Positions 34,362 to 42,861 are shown, counted from the first letter of the stretch. The stretch: DNA of 64,000 nucleotides from Hymenobacter armeniacus (GCF_014699055.1 NZ_JACXAC010000003.1:372001-436000), one strand, 5' to 3'. Numbers and translations are program-made. The notes: a model not told the origin generated them from the sequence alone.

Positions 34362-35738
34362 ATGCTCACAGTAGAAAAAATCGGCGGCACCTCGATGACC
34401 GCCTTCGCCGATGTCCTCAAGAACATCATCTTTCACGGCCGCCAGGGCGCGGCCTTGTACAACCGCATTTTTGTGGTGTCGGCCTACGCCAACGTCACCA
34501 ACTGGCTGCTCGAAAACAAGAAAACCAGCGCCCCCGGCGTGTATCACCGCATCAGCCAGCACCAGGAGTTTCGGGTGGCCTTGCAAGACGTGGCCGCCAA
34601 GCTGCAGGAGCTGAATAAGCACTACGAGCCGCTGGGCCTGAACCTGGCCGTGGCCGATGCCTTCATTCAGCAGCGCATCGACCAGGCGCAGGTGTACTTG
34701 GAGAGCCTAGTGAACGTGCTGGCTTCCGGCTACGTCAACAGCGCCAACATTCTGCAGGCGGCCCGCGAAATCCTGGCCTCGATAGGAGAGGCGCACTCGG
34801 CCTTCAATTCCGTCAACATCCTGCAGAACCGCGGCGTACACGCCACCCTGGTCGACCTCAGCGGCTTCGACGACGCCCAGGCCCTGACCATTGACGAGCG
34901 GATTCGGCAGGCGTTTGCCGACATTGATTTTGCCGGCACCATCTGCATCGCCACCGGCTACACCAAGGGCACCGAAGGCATCATGCGCGAGTTCGACCGG
35001 GGCTACTCGGAAGTCACGTTCAGCAAGATTGCCGTGGCCGTGCGGCCCCAGGAGGCCGTCATTCACAAGGAATACCACCTCTGCTCCGCCGACCCCAATC
35101 TAGTTGGCGTCGACCACTGCCGCCCCGTGGGCTTCACCAACTACGACGTGGCCGACCAGCTGGCCGACGTGGGCATGGAAGCCATTCACCCCAAAGCTTC
35201 GAAGCCGCTTGAGATACACGCCATCGACCTGCGCATCAAAAACACGTTCGAGCCCGAGCACCCCGGCACGCTCATCACCCGCGACTTCGTGAGCCCCGAC
35301 AAGCACATCGAAGTCATCACCGGCACCGATAAAGTGGTGATGATTGACATCCACGACCCGTTGATGGTGGGCACCGCCGGCTTCGACCTGCACCTCATGC
35401 AGGTGTTCTACGACCTCGACGTGAGCTACATCTTCAAAGCCACCAGCGCCAACAGCATTTCCGTTTTGGTGTGGGCCAAAGATTTGAAGGCCGAACTCAC
35501 CGCTGCTCTGCAGGCTAAATACGAGCAGGTCACCATCGAAGACGCTGCCCTGGTTTGCCTCATCGGCTCCAACATCGACGAGCCCGGCCTGCTGGCCCGC
35601 GCCGCCGGCGCCCTGGCCGAGGCCGGCATCAATATCCGCAGTGCCGGCTTTGCCCTGCGCAAGGTCAACATTCAGTTCATTGTGGGGCGCGAGGAATACC
35701 GGCCCGCCATCGTGGCCCTGAACCAGGCGCTGGGGTAG
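34362..35738 (+). CDS. Aspartate kinase
   Basis: 458 residues. It phosphorylates aspartate, the first step towards Lys, Thr, Met and diaminopimelate. The N-terminal 'VEKIGGTSM' is the kinase K-x-GGTS motif. 'TGYTKGTEGIMREFDRGYSE' is an altered form of the usual 'GF...G...TLGRGGSD' nucleotide/aspartate loop. Two ACT domains occupy the C-terminal 130 residues ('VSYIFKATSANSISVLVW', 'LVCLIGSNIDEPGLLARAAG'). The start 'VEKIGGTSM' and the altered loop recall the group described with ectoine clusters, but no ectoine genes are here. Regulation by amino acids through the ACT domains is likely. Element C fills the promoter region. Confidence 0.88.
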   Translation: MLTVEKIGGTSMTAFADVLKNIIFHGRQGAALYNRIFVVSAYANVTNWLLENKKTSAPGVYHRISQHQEFRVALQDVAAKLQELNKHYEPLGLNLAVADAFIQQRIDQAQVYLESLVNVLASGYVNSANILQAAREILASIGEAHSAFNSVNILQNRGVHATLVDLSGFDDAQALTIDERIRQAFADIDFAGTICIATGYTKGTEGIMREFDRGYSEVTFSKIAVAVRPQEAVIHKEYHLCSADPNLVGVDHCRPVGFTNYDVADQLADVGMEAIHPKASKPLEIHAIDLRIKNTFEPEHPGTLITRDFVSPDKHIEVITGTDKVVMIDIHDPLMVGTAGFDLHLMQVFYDLDVSYIFKATSANSISVLVWAKDLKAELTAALQAKYEQVTIEDAALVCLIGSNIDEPGLLARAAGALAEAGINIRSAGFALRKVNIQFIVGREEYRPAIVALNQALG

Positions 35739-35747
35739 CACCGTAGT

Positions 35748-35814
35748 GCGGACGCTGCAAGTCCGCGCCCTGACGCACGAACGTTCCGACCCGCGCGGAC
35801 TCGCAGAGTCCGCG
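35748..35814. repeat. Two short related hairpins (family 3)
   Basis: GCGGAC / GTCCGC at 35748-35766 (7-base loop) and a 9-bp perfect stem at 35794-35814 (loop GCA). Both share a 'GCGGAC...GCA...GTCCGC' pattern and lie between the aspartate kinase and PAP2 genes, the second ending 12 bases before the PAP2 ATG. Confidence 0.65.
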
Positions 35815-35826
35815 ATACATTGCCAC

Positions 35827-36501
35827 ATGACGCTTCGCCAGTTTCTTGTTTTCACTGCCCTTACGCTGCCGGTCTGCGCGCTGCTCATTCTGTTCCTCGA
35901 CCAGCCGCTGGCCGCTTTCATCCACGCGCATTTCGGGTGGGCCAGGCCCTTCTTCGCCGCCCTCACCACCGGCGCCGACGCCGCGCATGAGGCACTGATG
36001 ACGCACGTGGTGGGCCTGCCCTTCATTTTTGTGGCGCTGGGGCTGGCCTTCGCCATCGGCCGCTACGGGCTGAGGCGCCCGGGCGCCACGCTGTTTCTGG
36101 TGCTGCTGCTCACGCACGAGTTCAGCATGGTGCTGGCCAAGGCGCTGAAGGGCTCGGTGCACCGCCTGCGGCCGGAAGTGCAGTTTGCCAAGGGCTATGC
36201 GGGCACCGGGCTGTGGGCCGCCGGCCCGCACAACGACTCGTTTCCTTCCTACCACACGGCCGTGTATTTCAGCCTGTTTTTGCCGCTGGCCGTGGCGTTT
36301 CCGCGCTGGCGGGTGCCGCTGCTGGTGCTGCCGGGGCTGATTGGGCTGGGCCGGCTGGTGCTGGGCATGCACTATCTGAGCGACGTGTGGGCGTCGCTGT
36401 GGCTGGTGGTGGCGCTCACGTTCCTGTTCGGCTTGTTGGAGAAGCCGCGCCGGGATGTAGAGACGCGTATTCGCGTCTCGTCGTTGAACGATGACGCTTG
36501 A
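35827..36501 (+). CDS. PAP2-family membrane phosphatase with repeat-encoded C-terminus
   Basis: 224 residues from the ATG at 35827 ('MTLRQFLVFTALTLPVCALL'). Six membrane helices. PAP2 phosphatase motifs: 'KALKGSVHRLRPE' (motif 1, K..RP), 'NDSFPSYHTAVYF' (motif 2, PSYH in place of PSGH) and 'RLVLGMHYLSDVW' (motif 3, R..H...D). It should dephosphorylate a lipid phosphate such as undecaprenyl-PP or phosphatidate in the membrane. The last 16 residues (209-224) are encoded by one arm of the palindrome at 36451-36567, so the natural end of the protein was probably replaced by repeat DNA. Confidence 0.88.
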   Translation: MTLRQFLVFTALTLPVCALLILFLDQPLAAFIHAHFGWARPFFAALTTGADAAHEALMTHVVGLPFIFVALGLAFAIGRYGLRRPGATLFLVLLLTHEFSMVLAKALKGSVHRLRPEVQFAKGYAGTGLWAAGPHNDSFPSYHTAVYFSLFLPLAVAFPRWRVPLLVLPGLIGLGRLVLGMHYLSDVWASLWLVVALTFLFGLLEKPRRDVETRIRVSSLNDDA

Positions 36502-36567
36502 TTGACGCCCTGCGGCGCGGTTTGGCTAGTTCAACGACGAGACGCGGATACGCGTCTCTACATCCCG
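36451..36567. repeat. Palindromic repeat, 39-bp arms (family 4), left arm inside a CDS
   Basis: Arms 36451-36489 and 36529-36567 are inverted copies with one mismatch. The left arm is exactly 13 codons of the PAP2 gene; the right arm lies upstream of the GDPD start. Confidence 0.9.
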
Positions 36568-36621
36568 GCGGGCCACTTTCCCGTTCAGGTGCGCAAGGCA
36601 CGTGCCGGTCCACGCTTTTTC

Positions 36622-37509
36622 ATGAGAAACCACTTCGTATTTAAGGCCGCGCTGGCCCTGGCCATCACCTGGCAGCTGGCCGGCTGCGCCACCACCAAAG
36701 TCACGCCCGACCCCAAGCTGGTCATATTGGGCCACGCGGGCTCGGGCTTTTTCACCCCCATCAGCCCCTTCAACTTTCGGCCGCCCAGCAGCTGGCGCGG
36801 CATTCGGCGAGCCCTGCTGCGGGGCGCCGATGGCGTCGAAATCGACCTGCAGCTCAGCCAGGACAGCGTGGTGATGCTCTACCACGACCAAAAGCTCGAC
36901 GACCACGGCTCCGGCACCGGCTGCGTGAGCCAGCACACCGCCGCCGAGCTGGTGCAGCTGCGCTACCGCGGCGGCTGGCCCTACGACTGGATTCAGAAGG
37001 AGCATCCCATCACTTTCGATACCCTGCTGGCCCGCCTCGGCCGCCGGCCCACCTTCCCGCGCCTGCACCTCGACCTGCACGAAGACGACCAGTGCCTGCC
37101 CGCCGGCCAGCAGCACGCCCGCACGCCGCTGCTCATCCGCCAGATTGCCCGCAGCCTCGCCCGCTACCGCGTGCCGCCCGAAAAAGTCCTGCTCATCACC
37201 CAGGAAAGCGGCACCATCCCGCTGGTCCGCAAGGCCATGCCCAAAGTTCCCATCGGTCTCGAAATCGCCTCCGACGAATTTGCCTTTGGCCTGAAGCTGG
37301 CCCGCACCGAAAAGCTGCACACCGTGGTGCTCGACGCCGACCGCGTGACGCCGGAGCAAACCGCCCAGGCCCGCGCCGCCGGCCTCGGCGTGGTGGTGTT
37401 CGGCGGCCGCTCGGCCAAGGACCTCAAGCGCGTGCTGGCCACCCAGCCCAACGAAATTGAAGTCGACAACCTGAAGCGCCTGCTAATTTTGCAGGGGCGG
37501 CGGAAGTAG
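36622..37509 (+). CDS. Glycerophosphodiester-phosphodiesterase-like lipoprotein
   Basis: 295 residues from the ATG at 36622 ('MRNHFVFKAALALAITWQL', lipobox 'LAGC'); the frame before it reads through repeat DNA. The GDPD TIM barrel is recognisable: 'ILGHAGSGF' (HAG in place of the usual HRG), 'GADGVEIDLQLSQDSVVMLYHD' (catalytic Glu-x-Asp and His-Asp), and 'PRLHLDLHEDD' for the third strand. It would hydrolyse glycerophosphodiesters in the envelope. The changed first motif keeps His, so activity is likely but not certain. The stop at 37507-37509 is followed one base later by the next gene's GTG. Confidence 0.83.
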   Translation: MRNHFVFKAALALAITWQLAGCATTKVTPDPKLVILGHAGSGFFTPISPFNFRPPSSWRGIRRALLRGADGVEIDLQLSQDSVVMLYHDQKLDDHGSGTGCVSQHTAAELVQLRYRGGWPYDWIQKEHPITFDTLLARLGRRPTFPRLHLDLHEDDQCLPAGQQHARTPLLIRQIARSLARYRVPPEKVLLITQESGTIPLVRKAMPKVPIGLEIASDEFAFGLKLARTEKLHTVVLDADRVTPEQTAQARAAGLGVVVFGGRSAKDLKRVLATQPNEIEVDNLKRLLILQGRRK

Positions 37510-37510
37510 G

Positions 37511-38629
37511 GTGACTGCGAAGCCCACCCCATTCATTGTTGTGCAGGAAACCAACCGCCACACCCCTTCGCCCTCCCCGCCCACGCCGCATTTCGCCGTT
37601 CTAGATGGCCTGCGCGGCATTGCCGCCCTGGCCGTGGTGGTGTACCACTTCATGGAAATAGTGGTGCCCGATTACGAAAAGCTGTTCATCGCCCATGCCT
37701 ACCTGGCCGTTGACTTCTTTTTCTGCCTCTCCGGCTTCGTCATTGCCTGCGCCTACGACGCCCGCCTCGGCAGTATGGGCATACTGGGCTTTCTGCGGCG
37801 GCGGCTGATTCGCCTGCATCCGTTGGTGCTGGTGGGGTCGGTGCTCGGCCTGCTGACCTTTCTCTTCGACCCCTTTATCAACCTGTACGCCACCTACGCC
37901 AGCCAGACCTGGCAGCTGTTCGTGGCTTCGTGCCTGCTGATTCCTTATCCCGTGGTGTCCGAGCGCACGTTCAACCTCTTCCCGCTCAACGCGCCCACCT
38001 GGTCGCTGTTCTGGGAATACCTGGCCAACGTCGCTTATGCGCTTTTGCTGGTGCGGTTGCGCCCCGGTGGCTTGCGCCTGCTCACGCTGCTGGCCGCCGC
38101 GGCGTTGGTGTACCAGGCGTATCTGGTCCCAAACCTGAGCATCGGCTGGGGCCTCGATACGTTTTGGGGAGGGGGCGCGCGCGTCAGCTACTCGTTCCTG
38201 ATGGGCATGGTGCTGTACCGGTCCCGCTGGATTGTGCCCACGCGCCTCGGGTTCGGGGGCGTGGGGGCCCTGTTGGTGGTTGGCCTCCTGTTTCCATACT
38301 ACAATGAGCTGACCCGCCTCACGGATTTGCTGACGGTGCTCATCTATTTTCCGCTGCTGGTGGCACTGGGCGCTGGCGCACACCTGGCCCCGCGGCTGGC
38401 CGGGCCCTGCCGCTGGCTCGGGGAGATTTCCTATCCGCTCTACATGGTTCACTACCCCTTTGTGTGGGTATTTCTGAGCTACGTCGGAACGCAAAAACCA
38501 TCCACGGCTACGTTGGCCTGGCTGGTGCCCGGCGCCACGCTGGCATTGGTCGGGCTGGCTTACCTGATTCTGGTGCTGGTGGACGCACCGCTTCGCCGTT
38601 ACTTAAGCGCCCGGGCAGTGCGGGCATAG
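37511..38629 (+). CDS. Acyltransferase family 3 membrane protein (OafA/YrhL-like)
   Basis: 372 residues if started at the GTG at 37511. The conserved core begins 'FAVLDGLRGIAALAVVVYHF', with the family His in 'VVYHF', then 'VDFFFCLSGFVIA' and 'RRRLIRLHPL' (Arg-x10-His type motif). About ten membrane helices fill the rest. Such enzymes O-acylate polysaccharides, peptidoglycan or lipids from the cytoplasmic acyl donor. One base separates it from the GDPD gene, so the two are probably translated from one message. GTG is the only start before the core; no ATG is available. Confidence 0.9.
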   Translation: MTAKPTPFIVVQETNRHTPSPSPPTPHFAVLDGLRGIAALAVVVYHFMEIVVPDYEKLFIAHAYLAVDFFFCLSGFVIACAYDARLGSMGILGFLRRRLIRLHPLVLVGSVLGLLTFLFDPFINLYATYASQTWQLFVASCLLIPYPVVSERTFNLFPLNAPTWSLFWEYLANVAYALLLVRLRPGGLRLLTLLAAAALVYQAYLVPNLSIGWGLDTFWGGGARVSYSFLMGMVLYRSRWIVPTRLGFGGVGALLVVGLLFPYYNELTRLTDLLTVLIYFPLLVALGAGAHLAPRLAGPCRWLGEISYPLYMVHYPFVWVFLSYVGTQKPSTATLAWLVPGATLALVGLAYLILVLVDAPLRRYLSARAVRA

Positions 38630-38689
38630 TGCGGGCGAGTACTCAGGCCATGTCCGTGCAATTCCTGTTTCTGCCAGAAGGCAACAAAA

Positions 38690-38717
38690 AGCCCCGACTC
38701 AATGCAGAGCCGGGGCT
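38690..38717 (-). terminator. Terminator between converging acyltransferase and DUF2911 genes
   Basis: 11-bp stem with one mismatch (38690-38700 / 38707-38717); T5 on the minus-strand side, so mainly for the DUF2911 gene. Confidence 0.75.
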
Positions 38718-38800
38718 TTCTACTTCTAATGGGTTTTACGTCTTGCCGGAAGGATTAGCTGCGCTGACCCTCGTTGGATGCGCTCACAATGTCGAGAGGC

Positions 38801-39694
38801 TTATTTGCCGCCCTTCTTGGCCTGGGCCATCAGGTCCTCGTTCATTTTCACGTACTCGCCATTGGGCGGCGTGGCAGCCAGGGCCGCTTTTTTGGAGGCT
38901 TCGGCGGCTTTGGTGGCGCCGGCGTAGTCCTTCATTTTGAGGCGGATTTTGGCTTCCGTGTTCAGGTTCCAGTACTTGGTGGGCTCGGCGGCGTTAGCCT
39001 TTTCCATCCAGGCCAGGGCCTGCTTCAGGTCCTTGTTGTTGTCGTAGTAATACACGGCGGCCGCGGCGAGGTCGGCGGGGGCCGGGTTGGCGTTTTTGGT
39101 GATTTTCTCGTCAATTTGGGCCATCACCTTGGTGTCCACGTCGGCGGTCACTTTGAATTTGGCGCCCGTGTTTTCCCACTCCATGGCCAAGTTAGCGGTG
39201 GCGGGCGTCAGGTCGGTGAAGGCGATGGTGAAGGTTTCGACCTTGCTGCTCAGCTTGTAGGGCTTGATGGTGAAGCGGGCCACGTCCTGGTCGTCCTTGA
39301 AGCCGTCCACGTCGGCGCCTTGCTTGAGGCTTTTGTTCAGTACCACGGTCCACTCGTTGGGGCGCGGCACGGTGTAGATGCCGTACTCGCCGGCCGGTAC
39401 CTTCTTGCCCTCAATCATCACATCGTCCGAAAACTTGATGCTGGTGGTGCCGTTGGCACCCGTGCGCCAGCGCTTGCCGTTCGGCACCAGCGAGTTGTCG
39501 CTGCCAAAAATGCTGCGGCCCTTGGCGCTGGGGCGCGAGTACACGATGGTGATGTCGGTGAGGCCCACGCGCTGCGTGATGGTGCTCTGGGGGCTGGCGG
39601 CGGGCGTGCGGATTTGAGACTGAGCGGCCGGGGCAACTAGCAGGGTAGCAGCCGTAACCACGGCCGCGGAGAAACTAAGGAAGTGCTTGCTCAT
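38801..39694 (-). CDS. DUF2911 exported protein
   Basis: 297 residues. Signal peptide ends near 'VAPAAQSQ'. DUF2911 signature: 'TQRVGLTDITIVYSRPSAKGR', 'GKRWRTGANGTTSIKFSDDV', 'EGKKVPAGEYGIYTVP', 'WTVVLNKSL'. The C-terminal 100 residues are a helical repeat region with 'ALAWMEKANAAEPTKYWNLNTEAKI', resembling a single TPR. The family is common in Bacteroidota; its role is unknown. Confidence 0.9.
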   Translation of the reverse strand: MSKHFLSFSAAVVTAATLLVAPAAQSQIRTPAASPQSTITQRVGLTDITIVYSRPSAKGRSIFGSDNSLVPNGKRWRTGANGTTSIKFSDDVMIEGKKVPAGEYGIYTVPRPNEWTVVLNKSLKQGADVDGFKDDQDVARFTIKPYKLSSKVETFTIAFTDLTPATANLAMEWENTGAKFKVTADVDTKVMAQIDEKITKNANPAPADLAAAAVYYYDNNKDLKQALAWMEKANAAEPTKYWNLNTEAKIRLKMKDYAGATKAAEASKKAALAATPPNGEYVKMNEDLMAQAKKGGK

Positions 39695-39737
39695 CAGGTA
39701 AGGAAAGCGTGAGGGGGTGAGTGTGGGGCCAAAAATA

Positions 39738-39766
39738 CGAAACCCGCGCTTGGGGCGCGGGTTTCG
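39738..39766 (-). terminator. Terminator downstream of the toxin-antitoxin genes
   Basis: Perfect 12-bp stem (39738-39749 / 39755-39766); on the minus strand it is followed by TATTTTTGG. Confidence 0.75.
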
Positions 39767-39864
39767 AGGAATTCTAAATGGTAATCATGCCATCGAAACG
39801 ATGACTGGTCCCGGTGGCAAGCCGCCAGCGGTTAGCTGACGGTTGATTTGATGAGACAGTTTGG

Positions 39865-40110
39865 TTAGCTCGGCGTAGTATTGATAGGCGCATGTAACAC
39901 AAACACGGTCAGCGTGTACTTGCTGAAATTCTGTTGGTGCTGCAAGTTTTTGTCGAAAGTTAGTAGGTCATCAAACTCAGCACCTAGCATCCGTTTCAGC
40001 AGTTCCCCGTTTTTGATGCCGTTCCACTCTTGGTCGCGCACCGTAAAAACTTCGTGAGCTGGAAAATCCTGCTTCAGCCGTTTCGGCAGGTTCTCATCAA
40101 GCAGCCGCAT
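39865..40110 (-). CDS. DUF5615 PIN-like toxin of a toxin-antitoxin pair
   Basis: 81 residues, short for the family (usually about 100-120) but with the expected start 'MRLLDENLPKRLKQDFPAHE', whose Asp-Glu-Asn is the first PIN-like acidic site. 'VRDQEWNGIKNGELLKRM' and 'FDDLLTFDKNLQHQQN' supply further acidic residues. PIN-like proteins of this group are thought to be ribonucleases. Its start overlaps the end of the antitoxin gene by 14 bases, typical of paired translation. The region is clearly less GC-rich than the surrounding chromosome. Confidence 0.85.
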   Translation of the reverse strand: MRLLDENLPKRLKQDFPAHEVFTVRDQEWNGIKNGELLKRMLGAEFDDLLTFDKNLQHQQNFSKYTLTVFVLHAPINTTPS

Positions 40111-40333
40111 AGAGTTGGGCTACGTTAGGTGCAGTGAGGAGCTTAGTGGCGGTTTCAAGCAGCGCAATGGCCTGTGCTTTGGAAACAGTAGGAAAGTCAT
40201 CCAAAAACTCGTCCAGCGAAACACCGGCTTCCAAATGGTCAAACAGTGTTTCGATGGGCACCCGAGTGCCGGCAAAAACGGGTTGACCGCCGAGGATGTC
40301 GGGGTCAACGGTGATGAGGGAGTTGAGGTCCAT
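40097..40333 (-). CDS. DUF433 antitoxin
   Basis: 78 residues from the ATG at 40333 ('MDLNSLITVDPDILGGQPVF'); an upstream ATG adds 21 residues without homology. DUF433 core: 'DPDILGGQPVFAGTRVPIETL', then 'HLEAGVSLDEFLDDFPTVSK', a winged-helix-like DNA-binding fold. Known partners of DUF5615 toxins are DUF433 proteins, and the gene order antitoxin-toxin with a 14-base overlap fits. It probably represses its own promoter. Confidence 0.88.
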   Translation of the reverse strand: MDLNSLITVDPDILGGQPVFAGTRVPIETLFDHLEAGVSLDEFLDDFPTVSKAQAIALLETATKLLTAPNVAQLYAAA

Positions 40334-40450
40334 TGCTGCCTCAAAGTAGTGAATACAGGTTGCGAAAGCTAGTTCATTAGAGCTACAAACCTTCATCTTT
40401 TAGCAGTGAACTGGACATTCGTAAAGTTTCAGTACCTGCAATTCACGTAA

Positions 40451-40984
40451 TTATTTCTTCAGTTTCACACCTTTTCGATTGAAAAGCTCTTCAACATCCG
40501 ACATGGTGGATGGCGGAAGGATTTTTTCCGTGTCTAAAAAGAAAAAGGCGTTGCCGGAGGAAGGAAGAAGTATCCATTTGCCAACCTTGTTTGCCGTTTT
40601 GAAGGATGCAGCCCAAGGCTGAGAACCGTTTATTGTGCTGCTTTGGGTTTGAATTAGCTCCTCAGTTAACGTGTAGTTCAGGCCCTCGCTTAGCGCAGGA
40701 GTATTGAGGTAGTTTTTCTTAATGGCTTTTCGGTACGAATAATAAATAAAGCCCACAAAAAGTGCACCCCCTAACATCGTCATAATACTTTCCGAATCCA
40801 TTGGGTAAGTGGTATCGTCGGACTTCATGCCCACAACCATGTTGCAGGTAGTGACCACGAATGACAGCAAGACGATAATTGGGAATATTATTAGGTACCC
40901 AATTTTCTTTCGCAGCATCAGCCAATTAATCGAGCTGAATTCAGCAAGCGTCATCGGTGACTTTTCAAATACAATTGGTTGCAT
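40451..40984 (-). CDS. YcxB-like membrane protein, hypothetical
   Basis: 177 residues. Two membrane helices: about 29-48 ('IGYLIIFPIIVLLSFVVTTC') and about 66-83 ('IMTMLGGALFVGFIYYSY'). The C-terminal soluble domain has 'GLNYTLTEELIQTQSSTINGS' and 'GKWILLPSSGNAFFFLDTEKILPPS', similar to YcxB-type bacterial PH-like domains. Its codon use is distinctly AT-rich, unlike the ABC gene beside it. Together with the toxin-antitoxin pair it forms a patch that looks horizontally acquired. Confidence 0.65.
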   Translation of the reverse strand: MQPIVFEKSPMTLAEFSSINWLMLRKKIGYLIIFPIIVLLSFVVTTCNMVVGMKSDDTTYPMDSESIMTMLGGALFVGFIYYSYRKAIKKNYLNTPALSEGLNYTLTEELIQTQSSTINGSQPWAASFKTANKVGKWILLPSSGNAFFFLDTEKILPPSTMSDVEELFNRKGVKLKK

Positions 40985-41016
40985 AAGGGCTGAGGCTGAA
41001 TAGAGTATGCAATCTA

Positions 41017-42861
41017 CTACGTCAACTCAAACTGCAGCCGCAGCAAATTCGCGTAAAGCCCGCCTTCCCGCTCGCTCAACTCCTCGTGCGAGCCAGCCTC
41101 CACAATGCGGCCACCGTCAATCACCAGGATTTTATCAACCTTGCGAATAGTGGAGAGGCGGTGGGCAATAATCAGACTGGTACGGCTCTGCATTAGCTCA
41201 TCGAGGGCGCCTTGCACCAACTTTTCGCTTTCGCTGTCGAGCGAAGACGTGGCTTCGTCCAAAATGAGGATGGCGGGGTTTTTCAGGATGGCACGGGCAA
41301 TGGCCACGCGCTGGCGCTGCCCGCCCGAGAGCTTGATGCCCCGGTCGCCCACTACGGTATCGAGCGCCTCGGGGAAGGCCTGGATGAACTGCCAGGCATT
41401 GGCCCGCTCGGCGGCTTCGATGATTTCGGCGTCGGAGGCGTTGGGCTTGCCGTAGGCAATGTTTTCGCGGATGGTGCCGCCGAAGAGCAGCGTTTCCTGC
41501 GGCACGATGCCAATGTGGCGGCGCAAGGCGGTGAGGTCGTAATCCTGCACGTCGTGCCCGTCCACGATGATGCGGCCGCTGCTTAAGGGGTAAAACTGCA
41601 TCAGCAGGCCGGCAATGGTGCTTTTGCCCGCGCCGCTGGGGCCGACGAGGGCAATTTTCTCGCCCGCCGCGATGTGGAAATCAATATCTTTCAGCACCGG
41701 CACGTCGGGCCGGGTGGGGTAGCGAAAGGCCACGTGCTCGTAGCGGATGTCGCCGTGCAGCCGGGTCGGCACCATGCCTACGGGCGGCTCGATGTGCGTG
41801 GGTTCGGGCGCCTCGTCCAAGATTTCGAGAATGCGCTCGGAAGCGCCTAGCGTGCTCTGAATCTTGCCGTACATCTCGCCCAGGCCGGCAATGGAGGCGC
41901 CGATGAAGACCGTAAAGAGCAGGAACGTGAGCAGCTGGCTCACTTCGAGGTGGTCGGGACCAGGGTAATATACCAGCGTGGCGGCGCGCCACAGAATGAG
42001 GATGATGCCCCCGGTAAGGCCGATAATAACAAACGACACAAAGCCGCCGCGGAACAAATTGCTCTTCAGGGCCACGCGCACGGCGCGGTTGAGGGCCGTG
42101 CCGTAGCGCTGGGTTTCAAACCGCTCGTTGGTGAAGGCTTTCACCGAGTTGATGGCCTGCAGGGTTTCCTCCACAATGGTATTGGTGGCGGCCAGCTCTT
42201 GCTGGGTGTTGCGGGCCAGCACCCGGATTTTGCGCCCAAAAACGCCGGCCGCCAGGATAATGGGCGGAAACGTGAGCAGCATGAACAGCGACAGCTTCGG
42301 CGACACGATGAGAATGGCCGTGATGCCGATAATCAGCGTGAACACCTGCCGAAACAGCTCGGCAATGGTGAGCGAAAACGTGTCCTGAATTTGGCCCACG
42401 TCGGTGGTGATGCGCGAGGTGATGGCCCCGACGCGGTTTTGCTCGAAAAAGGGGATGGGCAGCTGCACAAACTTGCCGTAGAGCGCCTGCCGGATGTCGC
42501 GCACCGTGAACTCACTCACCTGCGTAAAAAACCAGATACGCCCAAACGAAAAGAAACCCTGGCAGGTGATGATGGCAAACAGCAGCAGCGCAATGCCGTT
42601 GATGCTGAGCGGAAAGCGGTCGAGAATAACCACCGGCTTGTGGTTGGCCGCGTCGATGAGCTTGCCGGCCAGCCACGGAAACACCATGAACGTGCTGCTG
42701 CTGAGCACCAGCATGAGCATGCCCACCAGAAACTTGCCGCGGTAGGGCAGCATGTAGCGGAAAATCCGCAGGCTGCGCTTGAGCGACTCCTTGTTTACTT
42801 TCGGTTTGGGCAGGTCGGTGGTCACGTCGCTGCCACTGGTATTTAATCCACTTCTGGCCAT
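41017..42861 (-). CDS. ABC exporter, fused membrane and ATPase domains (MsbA-like)
   Basis: 614 residues. N-terminal transmembrane domain (about 35-340, six helices) and C-terminal ATPase: Walker A 'GPSGAGKST', Q-loop 'GIVPQETLLFGG', signature 'LSGGQRQR', Walker B 'AILILDEATSSLD', switch His in 'IIAHRLST'. It works as a homodimer or heterodimer in the inner membrane. MsbA-like lipid export or drug efflux are both possible; no partner gene is adjacent. Confidence 0.93.
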   Translation of the reverse strand: MARSGLNTSGSDVTTDLPKPKVNKESLKRSLRIFRYMLPYRGKFLVGMLMLVLSSSTFMVFPWLAGKLIDAANHKPVVILDRFPLSINGIALLLFAIITCQGFFSFGRIWFFTQVSEFTVRDIRQALYGKFVQLPIPFFEQNRVGAITSRITTDVGQIQDTFSLTIAELFRQVFTLIIGITAILIVSPKLSLFMLLTFPPIILAAGVFGRKIRVLARNTQQELAATNTIVEETLQAINSVKAFTNERFETQRYGTALNRAVRVALKSNLFRGGFVSFVIIGLTGGIILILWRAATLVYYPGPDHLEVSQLLTFLLFTVFIGASIAGLGEMYGKIQSTLGASERILEILDEAPEPTHIEPPVGMVPTRLHGDIRYEHVAFRYPTRPDVPVLKDIDFHIAAGEKIALVGPSGAGKSTIAGLLMQFYPLSSGRIIVDGHDVQDYDLTALRRHIGIVPQETLLFGGTIRENIAYGKPNASDAEIIEAAERANAWQFIQAFPEALDTVVGDRGIKLSGGQRQRVAIARAILKNPAILILDEATSSLDSESEKLVQGALDELMQSRTSLIIAHRLSTIRKVDKILVIDGGRIVEAGSHEELSEREGGLYANLLRLQFELT

